Of a stretch of DNA of 64,000 nucleotides, positions 34,720 through 46,400 are shown piece by piece (positions within the stretch are counted from its first letter, which is position 1; every line of letters starts with the position of its first letter). Under the pieces are notes generated by a model. It was not told where the DNA came from. It made no database searches and saw only the letters and a list, made by a program, of their open reading frames with translations. The position numbers were made by a program, and so were the translations under genes. The DNA is from Inonotus obliquus (Eukaryota; Basidiomycota; Agaricomycetes; Hymenochaetales; Hymenochaetaceae). Where the stretch lies: contig JAJHTX010000004.1 of assembly GCA_032164295.1 (NCBI GenBank), positions 868,001 through 932,000 of the forward strand, in the 5' to 3' direction.

Positions 34720-35603
34720 TCATTCTGCTTCTGCGAGTTTCGATTTGTCTAAGCGAAGGAAAATGATACCAGCGCCTCTGTCAAGAGTTCGTTCCTGTCT
34801 CTCAAGCGCAATATCCTGCAACGCGTCTATGACTTTCTTCATCTTTTCTTCCATCACTTGTACAGAGGGTAAGCGCTGATTAGCCTTTGGGGCGAACGCA
34901 AAGTCAACGAGGTTGTTGCGCTCGAGCTGTTCTCGCGCTGCAACCAAGCGGTTTAGCGGAACCAATTGTACATAGGGAAGCTAATGCACTCACTTTTCTT
35001 GATCTTATGATCAAGGTCGGAATCGCTCACATTCCAAGTCACTTGAATTTCCTTCCGTTCCATCCTATTCATGCGCTCTTTTGTCTTTGCTTCCTTCTTT
35101 GCTATACGTTCGGCTTCTTTGTTTCCGATTTTCACTATTGGAGGGTCTTCTTGGACGAGTTCGACAAAATGGGTGCGGTAGTCTATCGGCGCTAGGATTC
35201 TCTCGAGGGGTTCTGGTGGGCCGAGCTTGCCATCCTCGCCAACGCACTGCACGATGGGTATTTTTATCCTGTGGTTTCGTAGTTTCTTGACGAAAAACAT
35301 TAGCCAGAGGAAAAGAAACAAGTGCCAGGTCCGCGCACCCACTGTGTAAGGTTTCGTCTAAGAAGTCCTGAGCCGTATAGGCGCGCCAAACGCCGCGTTA
35401 TCAGCATAATACTGTGAATATCTTCCCTTTGAACGTAGCTCGCAGTTAGCGAACAGGAAATAGCTCACCAATGGACCTCCGCTGGGTTCAAACAGCAAAA
35501 GATGTAACTTTTGCATTGACCAACGGATCGACGAAGATCGACGGTCACGTTGGGTTATCCCTGTGACAGCACGTTCAAATTTGCGCGGTGAGCGTTTTAG
35601 CAT
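34720..35603 (-). CDS. Mitochondrial translation initiation factor IF3-like
   Basis: Best model is four minus-strand exons: 35603-35469, 35357-35343, 35285-34994 and 34937-34720, giving 219 residues in phase. The core is solid: KIPIVQCVGEDGKLGPPEPL, then PIDYRTHFVELVQEDPPIVK, a basic linker helix, QVTWNVSDSDLDHKIKK and the C-terminal IF3 domain with RLPSVQVMEEKM. The N-terminus is basic (MLKRSPRKFERAVTGITQRD), fitting import. Exon 2 is only 15 nt, and a 57-nt stop-free intron (35286-35342) precedes the conserved core, so the 5' half is less certain. IF3 separates mitoribosomal subunits and checks the initiator tRNA. Confidence 0.8.
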
Positions 35604-35645
35604 TGACCACCAAGGTTGAATTTCATCCTTGCCTTACTACATACC
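35604..35645. promoter_or_regulatory. Extremely short bidirectional promoter IF3 / CBP80
   Basis: Only 42 bp lie between the divergent start codons of mitochondrial IF3 and CBP80. Core promoters must overlap the 5' coding ends or first introns of one or both genes. Confidence 0.6.
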
Positions 35646-38600
35646 ATGAGCTGGAACAGACATCACGGCGGTGGCCGTCGTAGGCACCACAGAGGTGAGA
35701 TTCTGAGCGAAAGCGCTGGTTGTAAAGAGCGTGAAAAAGTGCAAACGTATTTTCTTTGAACTTAGATGATCAAGACGAGCGTCTAGGACGCGAAGCTTAT
35801 GAGCTTCCTGAGCAGCGGTTGAGGGCAACAATAATCCGGTTTGGTGAGGTGGTGAGTTTCCGCACGATGAATGTCATAAGACGCCAAGAGCTGAGGTTTC
35901 GTACCAATGACAATAGGACCCAAGCCAGGAAATCCCGAGAGTTGCCCGCGAGATTAGAGAGCAGCACGCGACTACCCCCAGCATTCCAGCTATCTCAGAG
36001 GGACTCCGAATAGGGTGCGCTCATCTTCCTTGCCTGCCTACTTTCGATCTCGCTGAGCCACGAAGTGTAGAGTAACCGAGGAACCGTACAAAATTCCTTA
36101 CTATGCAGCTTTGTTACGCGCTTTGGACGAGGAGACCGATGGCAGCACGGACACTATGCTCGGAAAACAGGTTCTGGACGATTTCTGGAAGGGATTTCAA
36201 GCGTTCTTGGACAAACTAGCTTGGAGGGAGGTTAGGCTATGTGTGAGTACCACTTTCTCTACTCTAACAGTCTCCCTAATTCTATTATTAGGTACACTTC
36301 TTCGCACACTTGACTTGCGCACAAGTCATCTCCGCATCCTCGTTACTTTCTCTTCTTCAATCATTCACTGCAGTATTGGAGGAATTTGGTGTTTCTCACA
36401 GCCGCGCTAAGAATGCCGCGCTCTGTGCAGCGGAGGGTCTCATGAGGGTGAGCAAGTCTGTTGAATAGACCTATGTATTTTACTAATGAGTTCTATCTAG
36501 GCAGGGCCGGAGTTGAAGAACCACTCTCCTGCAGAAGTATCGGCAATCATCTCCGCTATTCAAACTTACGCGGAATTGTCTTCCGGAAGCAAGTTGCTTG
36601 CTTCTCCTTTGGTCAGACTGCACTCAGAATCAGATGCGTTTGAAGGCGCTTCAGAGGTGAAGACTTCGTTTTCCGCATCGCGCGTTTTCTGAGATTATTG
36701 TTTGACCAGTTGCTCGACAATGCCATCGTGGTTCTGAAAGCCCTCGACGAGACCGAGTTTGCCGAATCTAACAATAGTTTCCTTAACCCTTACACAGTCA
36801 AATCCGATGACCCCTCACCATATTTTGACTTACCGTCAGTTCTGGTTCCTCCTGAGGCCATTGAGCTAGAAAACCTTAGCTCGGGAGGAGTCGACAGCAT
36901 TGCGGTCCCAAAAAATGAAGAGTGGCCTGAGTACCGAGTTCGTTTATTCGATAACACCGTACGTTTCGGCCAGGAAATTTCAGCTTAAAATATGTTCTGA
37001 CTAGAGAATACAGATGACACCCAATCCGACTTCTGTGCTTGGATATGCAGTTAGCGTAATCATGTCCGATGTTATTGACATTTTCGAAGTCAACCGGAAG
37101 GAGTGCGCAAGACTCCTGCTCGAACTTCCCAAATGGTTACCGGCTGGGACGTTCAAGGCGAGGCCTGGAGTCCCAACTGAGAATGGTTCAACCAGTGGTC
37201 CGTCTTGGCAACTGGAGAGTAGCATCATGGAGGTGAGTAATGAAAGTCTCCTAGACTGTCTATGTCATCCTTGACTCCTGTTCAATATTATTTTAGATCA
37301 TTCTCGCGAAAATGCTGGTTCTGCCGAGACCGTTGCATCGCCCGATGTACTACGTCGCACTGATTACGGAGCTCTGCAAGTTGCAGCCTTCAACAACCGG
37401 TCCAGCTGTGGGAAAGTCCATTCGAAAACTATATAACTACCTCAGTGACGGTCTGGATGTCGAGGCTGCTCATAGGTTCACTGAATGGTTCGCGACACAT
37501 ATGAGTAACTTCGGATTTCAATGGGTGTGGAAGGAATGGTGAGTCTTTCGGGGATTTTCTTTGGCTTTGCTTTACATGAAGATGCAGGATCCCAGATCTC
37601 TCGTTAACAAACAATCACCCGAAACGAAACTTCATTCGACGAGCTATTGAAATTGAAATCCGACTGGCATATTTTGATCGTATCCAGCAATCCCTGCCAG
37701 AGCCATACCAAGCACCCGGTGCTGACGCGCTGCCGGAAGAGGCACCAGGGCCTGAGTTCGCGTATGACGATGCTCGTACGTGGAAATGAACCCTTTCTTC
37801 CTTTTCACTATCTCTAAATGGTCGTTAGGAAATCCATACCGAGACTCTGCAGAGGACCTACTTAATCTCTTGAGGGGGCGGGCGAAAGCTGAGGACGTTA
37901 ATGCGTATCTTGAGACGTTAAAGAATAATATTTCAGATGCGTCTGATGGCGGCGTCCATGTTGACTCTGTGGTTCGCTCGATTGCAGTCCAGAGCCTGCT
38001 GCACATAGGTTCACGGTCATTCTCGCATTTCCTTAATGCAATTGAGCGGTACCTTGTCGTACTGCGCTCGCTTGCAGGGGGACCCGAAGCGAAAACTGAC
38101 ATTCTCCAGGCTGCTGCCGAATTCTGGAAGCGGAATCGGCAAATGGTCCGGATTGTTTTTGACAAGCTCATGCAGTACCAGATCGTCGACCCGACAGATG
38201 TTATTACCTGGGTATTTTCTCCGCACAATCAGGGAGAAGAGAGAGATGTGGTATGTGTGGACGCGTTTCGTTGGGAAATTATAGAGGGTGCACTAGACAA
38301 AGCAAACGGTCGAGTGATGATTGCCAAGAAAAAGGTTGCCGCGCTTAGGAAAGAAGAGGACGACAGTCGGGCACGCGAGAAGGCTGGTGGGAATATGGAG
38401 GTCGATGCCGATGGTCAGTCTTTCCCATTGATCTATCTAACAAGCACTGAGAATCGGCAAAACTAGCGTTGGAAGAGAAACCTGCGGAGGAATCTCCCGC
38501 TCTAAGAACTGCGCTTAAGGCCTACTCTACCCTGTCAAGCGAGCAGCGCGGCGTGCACTCGAAAACGCTCAACGACTTCGTCAACGTTCTGTCCGGAAGT

Positions 38601-38896
38601 AGTTCTATCCTTTCTGAGTCATCTTGGAAGAATCGAGCAAATTGGACAAATGTGGACTGGAATGTCTGGGAGACGTGGGGATGGTATCGTACCTTCTGTC
38701 GATTGGTGAGTCCTTCAAGGCATTCTGAGCGTACCGACTGTATTTGACATCGCTTTCCTCTCAGTATGCACCATACTTGCGCGCATCATCGACGGCTCTT
38801 GGGACAGTTGCATTTGCGAAGATCGAGGATTCAACAGATGAAGCCGCACAGTTACTTAAGCGTGTATGGAATGTTTCTACGGGTCAGGAAGCTTAG
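35646..38896 (+). CDS. CBC1: Nuclear cap-binding complex large subunit CBP80/NCBP1
   Basis: Thirteen exons give about 856 residues: 35646-35694, 35766-35851, 35917-36014, 36071-36242, 36292-36447, 36501-36656, 36710-36958, 37014-37232, 37297-37538, 37588-37775, 37829-38413, 38467-38705, 38765-38896. The N-terminal MIF4G domain has RIGVTEEPYKIPYYAALLRA and VHFFAHLTCAQVISA. The middle MIF4G-like domain includes RPMYYVALITELCKLQP and FGFQWVWKEW. The C-terminal one includes SFSHFLNAIERY and ITWVFSPHNQ. CBP80 pairs with CBP20 on the m7G cap and links capping to splicing, export and decay. There is no disruption. Confidence 0.95.
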
Positions 38897-39655
38897 TTTT
38901 TTGGTAATGTCAGTTAGCTCTCCAGAACCAGCGCAGCTTTTTATGTTTCATGACAAAATCTTACATGAGTAGTCGGGGTGAAGCGGACATACTTGAGGGC
39001 CGGTTGATGATCAACTCCGATCCTTGTGCCTTCTATTTGTGTACCCCACCTCCATCGCTTGGCATGATCAAATAACTCGGGCCTCATTCCAAATGCTTCT
39101 AAGTCGATTAGCTTCAATCAAATCTGGCTAGTTCATTCACTTTCATCCACCGCCCAAACTAGTTGTCCCTAGATGTGGAAAATTTTCGCGTCAAATAGCT
39201 CACTCATCTCCTTGAGGTCGACAGGTACTCCTCGACGATTTGAGCAGGGAGGACTAGGAAGAAATTGACCTGGTTGCGTGGTTTTTGCACAACAATAGCA
39301 TCGATCATGCTCATTTTATGGTCCGCTAAAGTGGCTCTCGCTCTTTCTCGCTTCAGTCTCGCTTCAGGGCTTTGTTGATATTTGTTGATGCGCGACTAAA
39401 GTCAATTGTCTTCTTGTGGCTGATCTGGGCATCCACAGCCGCGAACAGCCGCAGCCGCAGGGCATATAAGGGAAGCTCTTGATCAAAATTTCTTCATTCC
39501 CCCCTTCCTCTCTTTGCACCCATTTCGCCTTAGCTGCGGTCCCAAGCTCTTGACGAGCAAGCCTCTTCACCTTCCTTGACTTCGACCCATAGAACGTTCT
39601 ACGCTCGCTACGACTCATTCGTTAGCACTAACTGCACGAAGACATTCCTACTACA
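38897..39655. other. Intergenic region and promoter of the AA9 gene
   Basis: 759 bp. A TATA-like catataag lies near 39463-39470, about 190 bp before the LPMO start, and a ccccac box near 39044 resembles a Cre1/Mig1 carbon-repression site. Both are by eye and unproven. No gene is supported. Confidence 0.4.
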
Positions 39656-40924
39656 ATGCGTTCAATTATCGTCGGTATTTCATTTTTACTTTCCGCTCTT
39701 CCCTTCGCTGCTGCACACGGCTACGTGCATGCTATCACCATTGATGGCAGGAGACACCAGGGCAATGCTCCGAATAGGAACGATGTCCAGAGCCCCATCC
39801 GTGCAATAAATACTGTTAATCCTGTCAAGGGAGCCAACAATAGGGCTGTCAATTGTGGTGCGGGTGCAAGACCAGCTGCACTTGTCGCTGATGCGAGGCC
39901 CGGTAGCTCGCTTGAGTTCGACTGGGGCGATGTAAGTCTTCAATCCAATATGCTGATGTTATCGTTTTCTAACTTCCCTGTAGTGGCCACACAATACGGG
40001 ACCTATTTTGACTTATCTCGCTTCGTGTGGTGACACCCCCTGTGATCAATTCGACGCTATTAATGCTCGTTGGTTCAAGATTGATCAAACCGGAAAGAGA
40101 AGTGGTAGCTCCCGCTGGTTCCAGCAGGATATCAGTAAGAATATCAGTATTTCTCGTTGATATCTCCAATACTAACTTTAATATCAGTGGATGGTCAGTC
40201 CTATAGGACTACTTTGCCTAATAATCTCGCTTCTGGACAGTACCTTGTACGGCATGAGATAATCGCTCTGCATATTGCCCAGGATCAAGGAGGAGCCGAG
40301 TTCTACCCCTCATGCACTCAGATTAATGTTGTTGGTGACGGAACAGCCACACCGAGTCCTGACGAACTCGTCTCTCTTCCCGGCGCGTACAGCGACAGCG
40401 ATCCTGGTATCCGTGTCAATGCCTTCAGTAACGCTGAATATTCCTTCCCGGGACCTCGCGTTGCAACACTGTCCAACAACGGTGGCTCGACGTCAGATGG
40501 AAACTCTGGATCATCCGGTTCGAACTCTGGCTCGTCCCAGAATGGTGCCCCAATTCCGAGCCGCACCCGCGTTGCTGCCGTCGCGACCGATCCGGCAGAT
40601 GGCTTTTCCCAAGACGGTCCTTCCCAGGATGACTCCTCCCAGGACGCCCCTGCCCCCGCACCTAGTGACTCTTCCTCCACGCCCGCTCCCGCTCCCGCAC
40701 CAGAAGGTGACAACTCGAGCCCACGTAAGAAGAAGCCATGTAAGAAGAGTTCAACCGAGATCGCCGACCCGCAGGTGATCACCTCTTTCGCCGAAACCAA
40801 GACCTTCAATCTTCGTGCGCTTCCTACCGATGTGGATTCTTACTATGGGCCGGAAGGCAATACGCTTAACGTCCATCCACATCGTGTTAGCCGTGTTATG
40901 CGCAGCCTCATCAAACCCCACTAA
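39656..40924 (+). CDS. AA9 lytic polysaccharide monooxygenase with atypical Gln-to-Glu site and non-CBM tail
   Basis: Three exons, 39656-39931, 39984-40134 and 40188-40924, give 387 residues. A 20-residue signal peptide ends AAA, leaving His21 as the mature N-terminus (HGYVHAITIDG), the first copper ligand. The second is His95 in WPHNTGP. The second-sphere His is in HEIIALH (His171) and the axial Tyr is Tyr182 in FYPSC. The usual Gln of GAQFYPSC is Glu180 (GAEFYPSC). After the catalytic domain comes a Ser/Gly/Asn and Asp/Ala/Pro linker, a basic PRKKKPCKK patch and a tail without the Cys pattern of CBM1. AA9 enzymes oxidise cellulose or related glucans. It is secreted, and the third exon carries domain end and tail together. 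Confidence 0.9.
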
Positions 40925-41454
40925 AGACCCCCTCTCTCGCTTCTGCGAAGCGTACTCACTCTCCGCTTGTTCTCCTGTTTCACGCGCGATGCTTACGACA
41001 TTAATGACTTAACGCTGCTGAGCACGCTATATATCATTAATGCTGTATCGCACCGCATCGCAAATCTCATACATCTGTATCGTCCTTTTCGCATGTTTCC
41101 TACTCATGGGTCCGGACATCCAATTGCTGTCGCATTCGCTCCGTCGAACGGGGTCCGCAGTCTCCGTCTGTATTGATACACTTGAAGTGTCATTGTGCTC
41201 TTGTATCATCATGTATCATTACTTCATTATTGGGTTGGGAATATACAGATCTAACTGGGCTCCAGCTAGCTAGGGGCCCCCAAAAGTGACATCTATGTGT
41301 GGATTGATTGTTGGACTATATTCTAACAAGTCGTGCCTAGAATGTGATAAAGCCGATCAGTCCCCATCAAACGATGCGGTGTAGAGCGAACGGAACCGCT
41401 TACGCCAAGCACAGTAGATACCGCTATTTGCTTCGTCCGAAAAAAATTTGCAAC
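40925..41454. other. Convergent intergenic region
   Basis: 530 bp between the LPMO stop and the 3' end of the transporter gene. Only 3' UTR-like AT-rich sequence was seen. Confidence 0.4.
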
Positions 41455-43062
41455 CTACTCGCTCTTCAATCGCTTTGGTCTACTCCCTATGGTATATCCG
41501 ACCGTACCAAGAAGAACGGCTGTGGCTCCAGTCCAGAGATACATACTCCCACCAGAACTGCCAAGGAGCAGGACACTGATGAACAACGACACAGCCTTCC
41601 TCACGACGAGCACAAGTGAAACGGTCAGACTGTTCACGCGGGAGGTAAGGCGGTTTACACCGGCGACACAAAGAAATTGCGTGAACACGTTTAAGGCGAG
41701 CGGAATATAGAATGCCGGCACTCGGAGAGTCGGCGGACGTATTGGAAGATATGGAAGAGCTGAAGGAACATCGAAAGTGGAGTCCGAGGCGATGCTGTTG
41801 AGCAGTGTTACTTGTGGACCGGAGTTAATCGTACGGACCTGCGCTACCAGACTTGGCCAAGTGAATCCGAAAAGTGGTAGTGCAAGAGCATGAAGATAAA
41901 ACATGGCTTCCTCCCAGTTTCCTCTCCCGTAACGCGCGAAAGTGTGATCTTGAACGAGACCCAATGTGCCAGAAAGCAACAGTGCAAGGGTGAGGATAAG
42001 AATCCCGACAGAATAGCGTTTGTACGAGTTCAACGGCACAGCGGAACTGGAATAACTGGTACCACTCCACGATTTTGCACCAGAACGACCTTTGGATTGA
42101 GTGGACGATAATGTTGTGAGGAATACACCAAGGGTAACCAGGACAATCGATACCACTTGCAGTCTTGAGTACCTGGGTGGACGGTCAGAACAGATCTTGA
42201 TCTTGAGTACATGAAACGTAGTTACCTTCGCTTCTCGAAGGCCCAACCCAAGAGCATGTTCACCACGAGGCCGCCACTTCTGAAAATAATGTGTACCGCC
42301 ATCGGAACATGGTATGCGAATGCGGCGTTGTTGAGGAGGCTGATGAAAAGGAAAAGCAGCACCTGAACGATGTATCGCGAGAATGGTATTTTTCTCTTTC
42401 TTAAACGATAACGTAAAGGATTGAATACAAAACCGCTTGAGCGAGGATGAAGCAAGGCAGGATAGTCGGCGACAGAAATGTCAACAACGGCGTCTATGTC
42501 CTGAGGAATTGCTTCCGTTTGCAAGAGCACCCGAAAGCAGCGAGAAGTATTTCCTTCGGAGGAGTTCCGAATAATATTGAAGAATCTTTTAATCCCAGGG
42601 TATGAAAGCATGCTTGCTTCGCACACTTGGACTTCATGTATGGCATCGGAAATTGTGCCTTTCACCGCGCAGGCAAGTTTTCGCGCAAAGTCCGCTGAAG
42701 TATGCTCATCTGGTCCATATACGGAAATGGTTTTGGCCCTTGAGCAAGCAGCCAGTTTGGCAACACGTTGAATAACTTCTTGGTGCGAGGTGCGCTCTGG
42801 AAGGACCAAAATCTGATTCCGGAGACCAACGAGCGCTACGAATAAGAATTGGACAAATGTGATAAAAGTCCCTGCTGGTGAATACTCAGACGTAATGATC
42901 TCGAGTGTCAGTGCATTACTAAACCAATATGAGATGTCTCGTTGTTTTGCATTGGGCGGAGTTAGCGTACCTACAGCAACCACCAAATATCAAACTAAAT
43001 GTGACAAACAACTCAGATGCAGCAGACCAAGAGAGTAGCAAAGCACCGGAAGCGGTAGACAT
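41455..43062 (-). CDS. UAA-family nucleotide-sugar transporter (Yea4/SLC35B4-like) with a ~136-residue insertion
   Basis: Three minus-strand exons, 43062-42971, 42918-42226 and 42172-41455, give 500 residues; Yea4-type proteins are about 340. The first segment has FGGCCSNALTLEIITS and AGTFITFVQFLFVAL; the later part has SLLNNAAFAYHVPMAVHIIF and RSGGLVVNMLLGWAFEKRR, core motifs of UDP-GlcNAc transporters. The C-terminal half holds further membrane helices and the closing VRKAVSLFISVLLLG block. Between the second helix and KRKIPFSRY sits an extra soluble stretch, about residues 67-202 (42405-42812), with alternating helix and strand character (KTISVYGPDEH, CFRVLLQTEA, DAVVDISVADY). It has no stop and no plausible intron boundaries. 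The transport role in ER/Golgi (UDP-GlcNAc for chitin or glycans) is by family; the insertion is unexplained. Confidence 0.85.
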
Positions 43063-43415
43063 GGCTAGTCAGCAGACCGAACGGCGGTGAGCATGTTGAG
43101 TGGAAAAGCTCTCGCTCGACATGAGGCAGAGCTATGGTTTTGAGCACGTGCTTTGTCTCGGGTCCTCACGTGCCACACAACTTCACCTTGCACCTTTCTC
43201 CTCTAAGTCTCAGCATTCGGACCTCTATCAGTTATTTTTCTCTTTCCCTCGTCCTCGTCGTCCTCGCTGCCATATCTGTTGAGTATTTCGCCTGTGGCGA
43301 TCGTGGTGGCGTCGACAAATGCCCGCTCTCTTCTTCTAGGGGATTGTGATTAGTACGCTCATCTCGTTGACCCCATCGGCTCGACTATCGGCATCCTAGC
43401 AACTTGCCTTGCGGC
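43063..43415. promoter_or_regulatory. Bidirectional promoter region, nucleotide-sugar transporter / SSK1
   Basis: 353 bp between divergent start codons. The SSK1 side has a long CT-rich tract (about 43180-43270). No TATA box seen. Confidence 0.5.
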
Positions 43416-46400
43416 ATGGAGAATAATTTTTTGCCTGCTGTTCGCGTTCCGCTTGTGCCATCTGGAGGAGGCGAGGGAAGGTATGGCGCGTTAGAGACTC
43501 CGATCGTGGATCTTCCGCCCTCTGAGAAGTTTGGTTTCGCGTATCCTGACAATCCAATGGTCACGCCTTCCTTGTCTGGCAGTGCTCGCACTCCTCCCGC
43601 CGACGCAGAGATGTCTGAACACGAGATATCTGAGGCTGAATCGCAGGATTGTCATAGCTCACCCCGACTCTCTGGAGGAAAGGATTCTGCAGACAACACA
43701 CCCACCACTGAGACGCCCGGCTCGAATCAAACGCCTATGCCTTCCCCCTCTCCACCCCGGCTTTCCCGTGCTTTCTCGATGCCCATCCCTTCGCAGCTCG
43801 GGCATCTCAGGAATCCCTATCGCACTCCCATTGTGAACGCCATACCGAATGCATATTTCGTGCCACCTTCGCCCCTTGTTTTGGCCGACTCACCAAATGC
43901 TCGGCTGCAAGAATTATCCGTCGAGCTCGCCGATTCGGTGCAAATGGTCATCCAGACCCTTTTACAGATATCACCCCCTCACCTCCTTGATCCAGCAAAG
44001 GAGCAGTTCTCTCCTTGCTCTCTTTCAATTCCGAGTCCCTCCGTTTCGGCATTGCTCACAGCAATGAAGAATCTCAATTATATGTCGGCCAATATGTCGA
44101 CTCTCGCAGATGACATTAGGTCACTTCAGGAGCTCACCCCAGGAGAAGATTTTTCGCTCCCCAAATTTCCCGTGCAGAACGATTTTGACGTTGGAGAATT
44201 GTTGCAAAGTGTAGGTGACGCCCTCAGTGGTGCAGCGGCCGAGGCTGGCGCAGAGCTTGTTCTCTATCATGCAGATGTAGGAATGAAGCACGTTAGCTTG
44301 CGAGGAGACGAAAGCGGACTTTCCTTTGCACTTTCACATGTACGCACTATCACTGCTTTTTATGCCATGCGTCTAATTTTGTCGTAGATTATCCGGCAAA
44401 TTCTAAATACGGCAGACTCTGGCGATACGTTGGAAGTTGGTCTTTCCATTTCTCCAGAGACTAGACACGCAGGTTCAAGTTCGCAGCTCTCGGATGATGA
44501 CGAAAGTCGATCCTCCTCGCGAGCCTCCTCTTTACCTGATGACGGTACTCTTCGATGTACTTTTGAAGTGGGACACAAATTTGGGTCGTCGGAATCTATT
44601 CACGAGATGGAAAGCAATCCTCATGTCACTGCAGAGACCTCATTATTCCGGGCCAAGCCACGTCTTGACACAATTCTGTTTCGCCGTTTGCTTCACCAAA
44701 TCGGAGGGACGATCAAAGAGGATTTGCAACCTCGACTGTTCTCTCCGGGACGCTCTTGCGAATTGTCCGTTGTACTTGCACCGGGCTCGACAGAGATTCT
44801 GTCACAGCCTCCGAGGCTGTCTCTGGAGGAGCAAAATTTACGACAACCATACGCAAGCATGAACATCCAGCTTGCTTCGGAACCAAGTTTAGAAGAGTTG
44901 CTGCAGTTTTCGGACACTCTGAAAGGGAAAAAGGTGGCTCTATATGCAAGCGCGAGGGGCTCCTTCGCACATCACTTGACCAGTTATCTGACGGCGTGGG
45001 GTCTTGATGTAAGCCACATGACGGTGATGGTTTCGGATGAGGACGTATCGGGCGCTATTTCTGGGTCTATTGCGGGAAGTGCTGATGAAGCTTCGCGTCG
45101 GACGTCGCCTTCAGTCATGATGACTGACTCACCGGCTCCTATGGAAATCGACCCCGTAGAGGAACAATTACGTCGTGAAAATTTTGGGGGAGGCAACACG
45201 GCGTTTATCATCATCGACGACGATGTGGACGCTCTACGCGGTCGCCTCGTGCGGCTACGATCTGAGGCATCGTTCAACCTTAAGCGCCCAAAGCTTGCCG
45301 CCCATCATAGACCGAAGTCATCCCCGCAAATAGTAAGAGCCAAGGGCCTGAAACAAACAAACACTCCTCAGCAAACCACTTTCCATCCGGTGATCATTCA
45401 TTTTACGAGTCTGCAGAATTACCGGCTGGTGAAGGATTTGATACATACTATACTTTCACCTCTCAGTCCGTCTACACACATCCCTGAGATCATCGTGCTT
45501 CCCAAGCCCGCCGGTCCCCGCAGAGTCCTTACCGCCCTCCGCACCGCTGTCATTAAGCCGATTGTTGACCCCTTCTTTTCGCCTATCGCGACATCACCAA
45601 TGAGTCCCAATGGCCAAGGGGCAAATCCGTTCTCCTACTTCGGAGCTGGTGGTAGTCCTTTACAGAAAACTGTTCGCCCTGCGGTCAGTCCAAGGACAGC
45701 CTCCGACCGTTCTATGCGGTCATCGAAAGATGGCGTCGAATTCGCGCAGCGCCACCCTCCTTCGCCTCTCCGAGAATCTGACAGTATGGAGTACTTCTCT
45801 GAAGCTGCTGAAAAACTTGGCACATCACCCAGCTCCGGTCTTGTGATTCAGAGCCCCGATGGCCAGCCTGCTGGTATTTTCTTCCATCCACGTGGTGCCA
45901 ACTCTCGCTCTCGCCTGGACAGCGACGCTACCAGTACGGTTGTCAGTCCTCCAAACCTCGCTCGAGATACGGGTAATTTGAGGCTCCCGGGCGAACACCG
46001 ACGGTCGAGTCTCCAGCGTCGAGGCACGTTTCAACTGCGTGAGGAAGACATGTCTCCGGGAGAACGCCCCAAACCCTTAAGTCGACCCAGAGCCGCACAA
46101 CATCGTAGCAATCTAGCCTACTTCAACGATGATCACATGTTACCCTCTGAAGTCTGCACACCCGCTCAGTCACCTATTCAACGGTCGAACCGAATTTTAG
46201 ACTCTGCCCTTGATGGCCCTGCCTCTGTCTCTGGTATTGGGCCGGAATCTGCTGTACCAATCGCGCCAGATAACGAGTCTCTTCTGCGGCCGTCAGGTCC
46301 TAGCGCAAATTCCGACCGGAAGTCCTTGAGTCCCCCGACCTCTCCTGTTTCCCGAAACGGGGGTACAGCGAAGCGTGGTCTACATCGAAGAGGCACCGCA

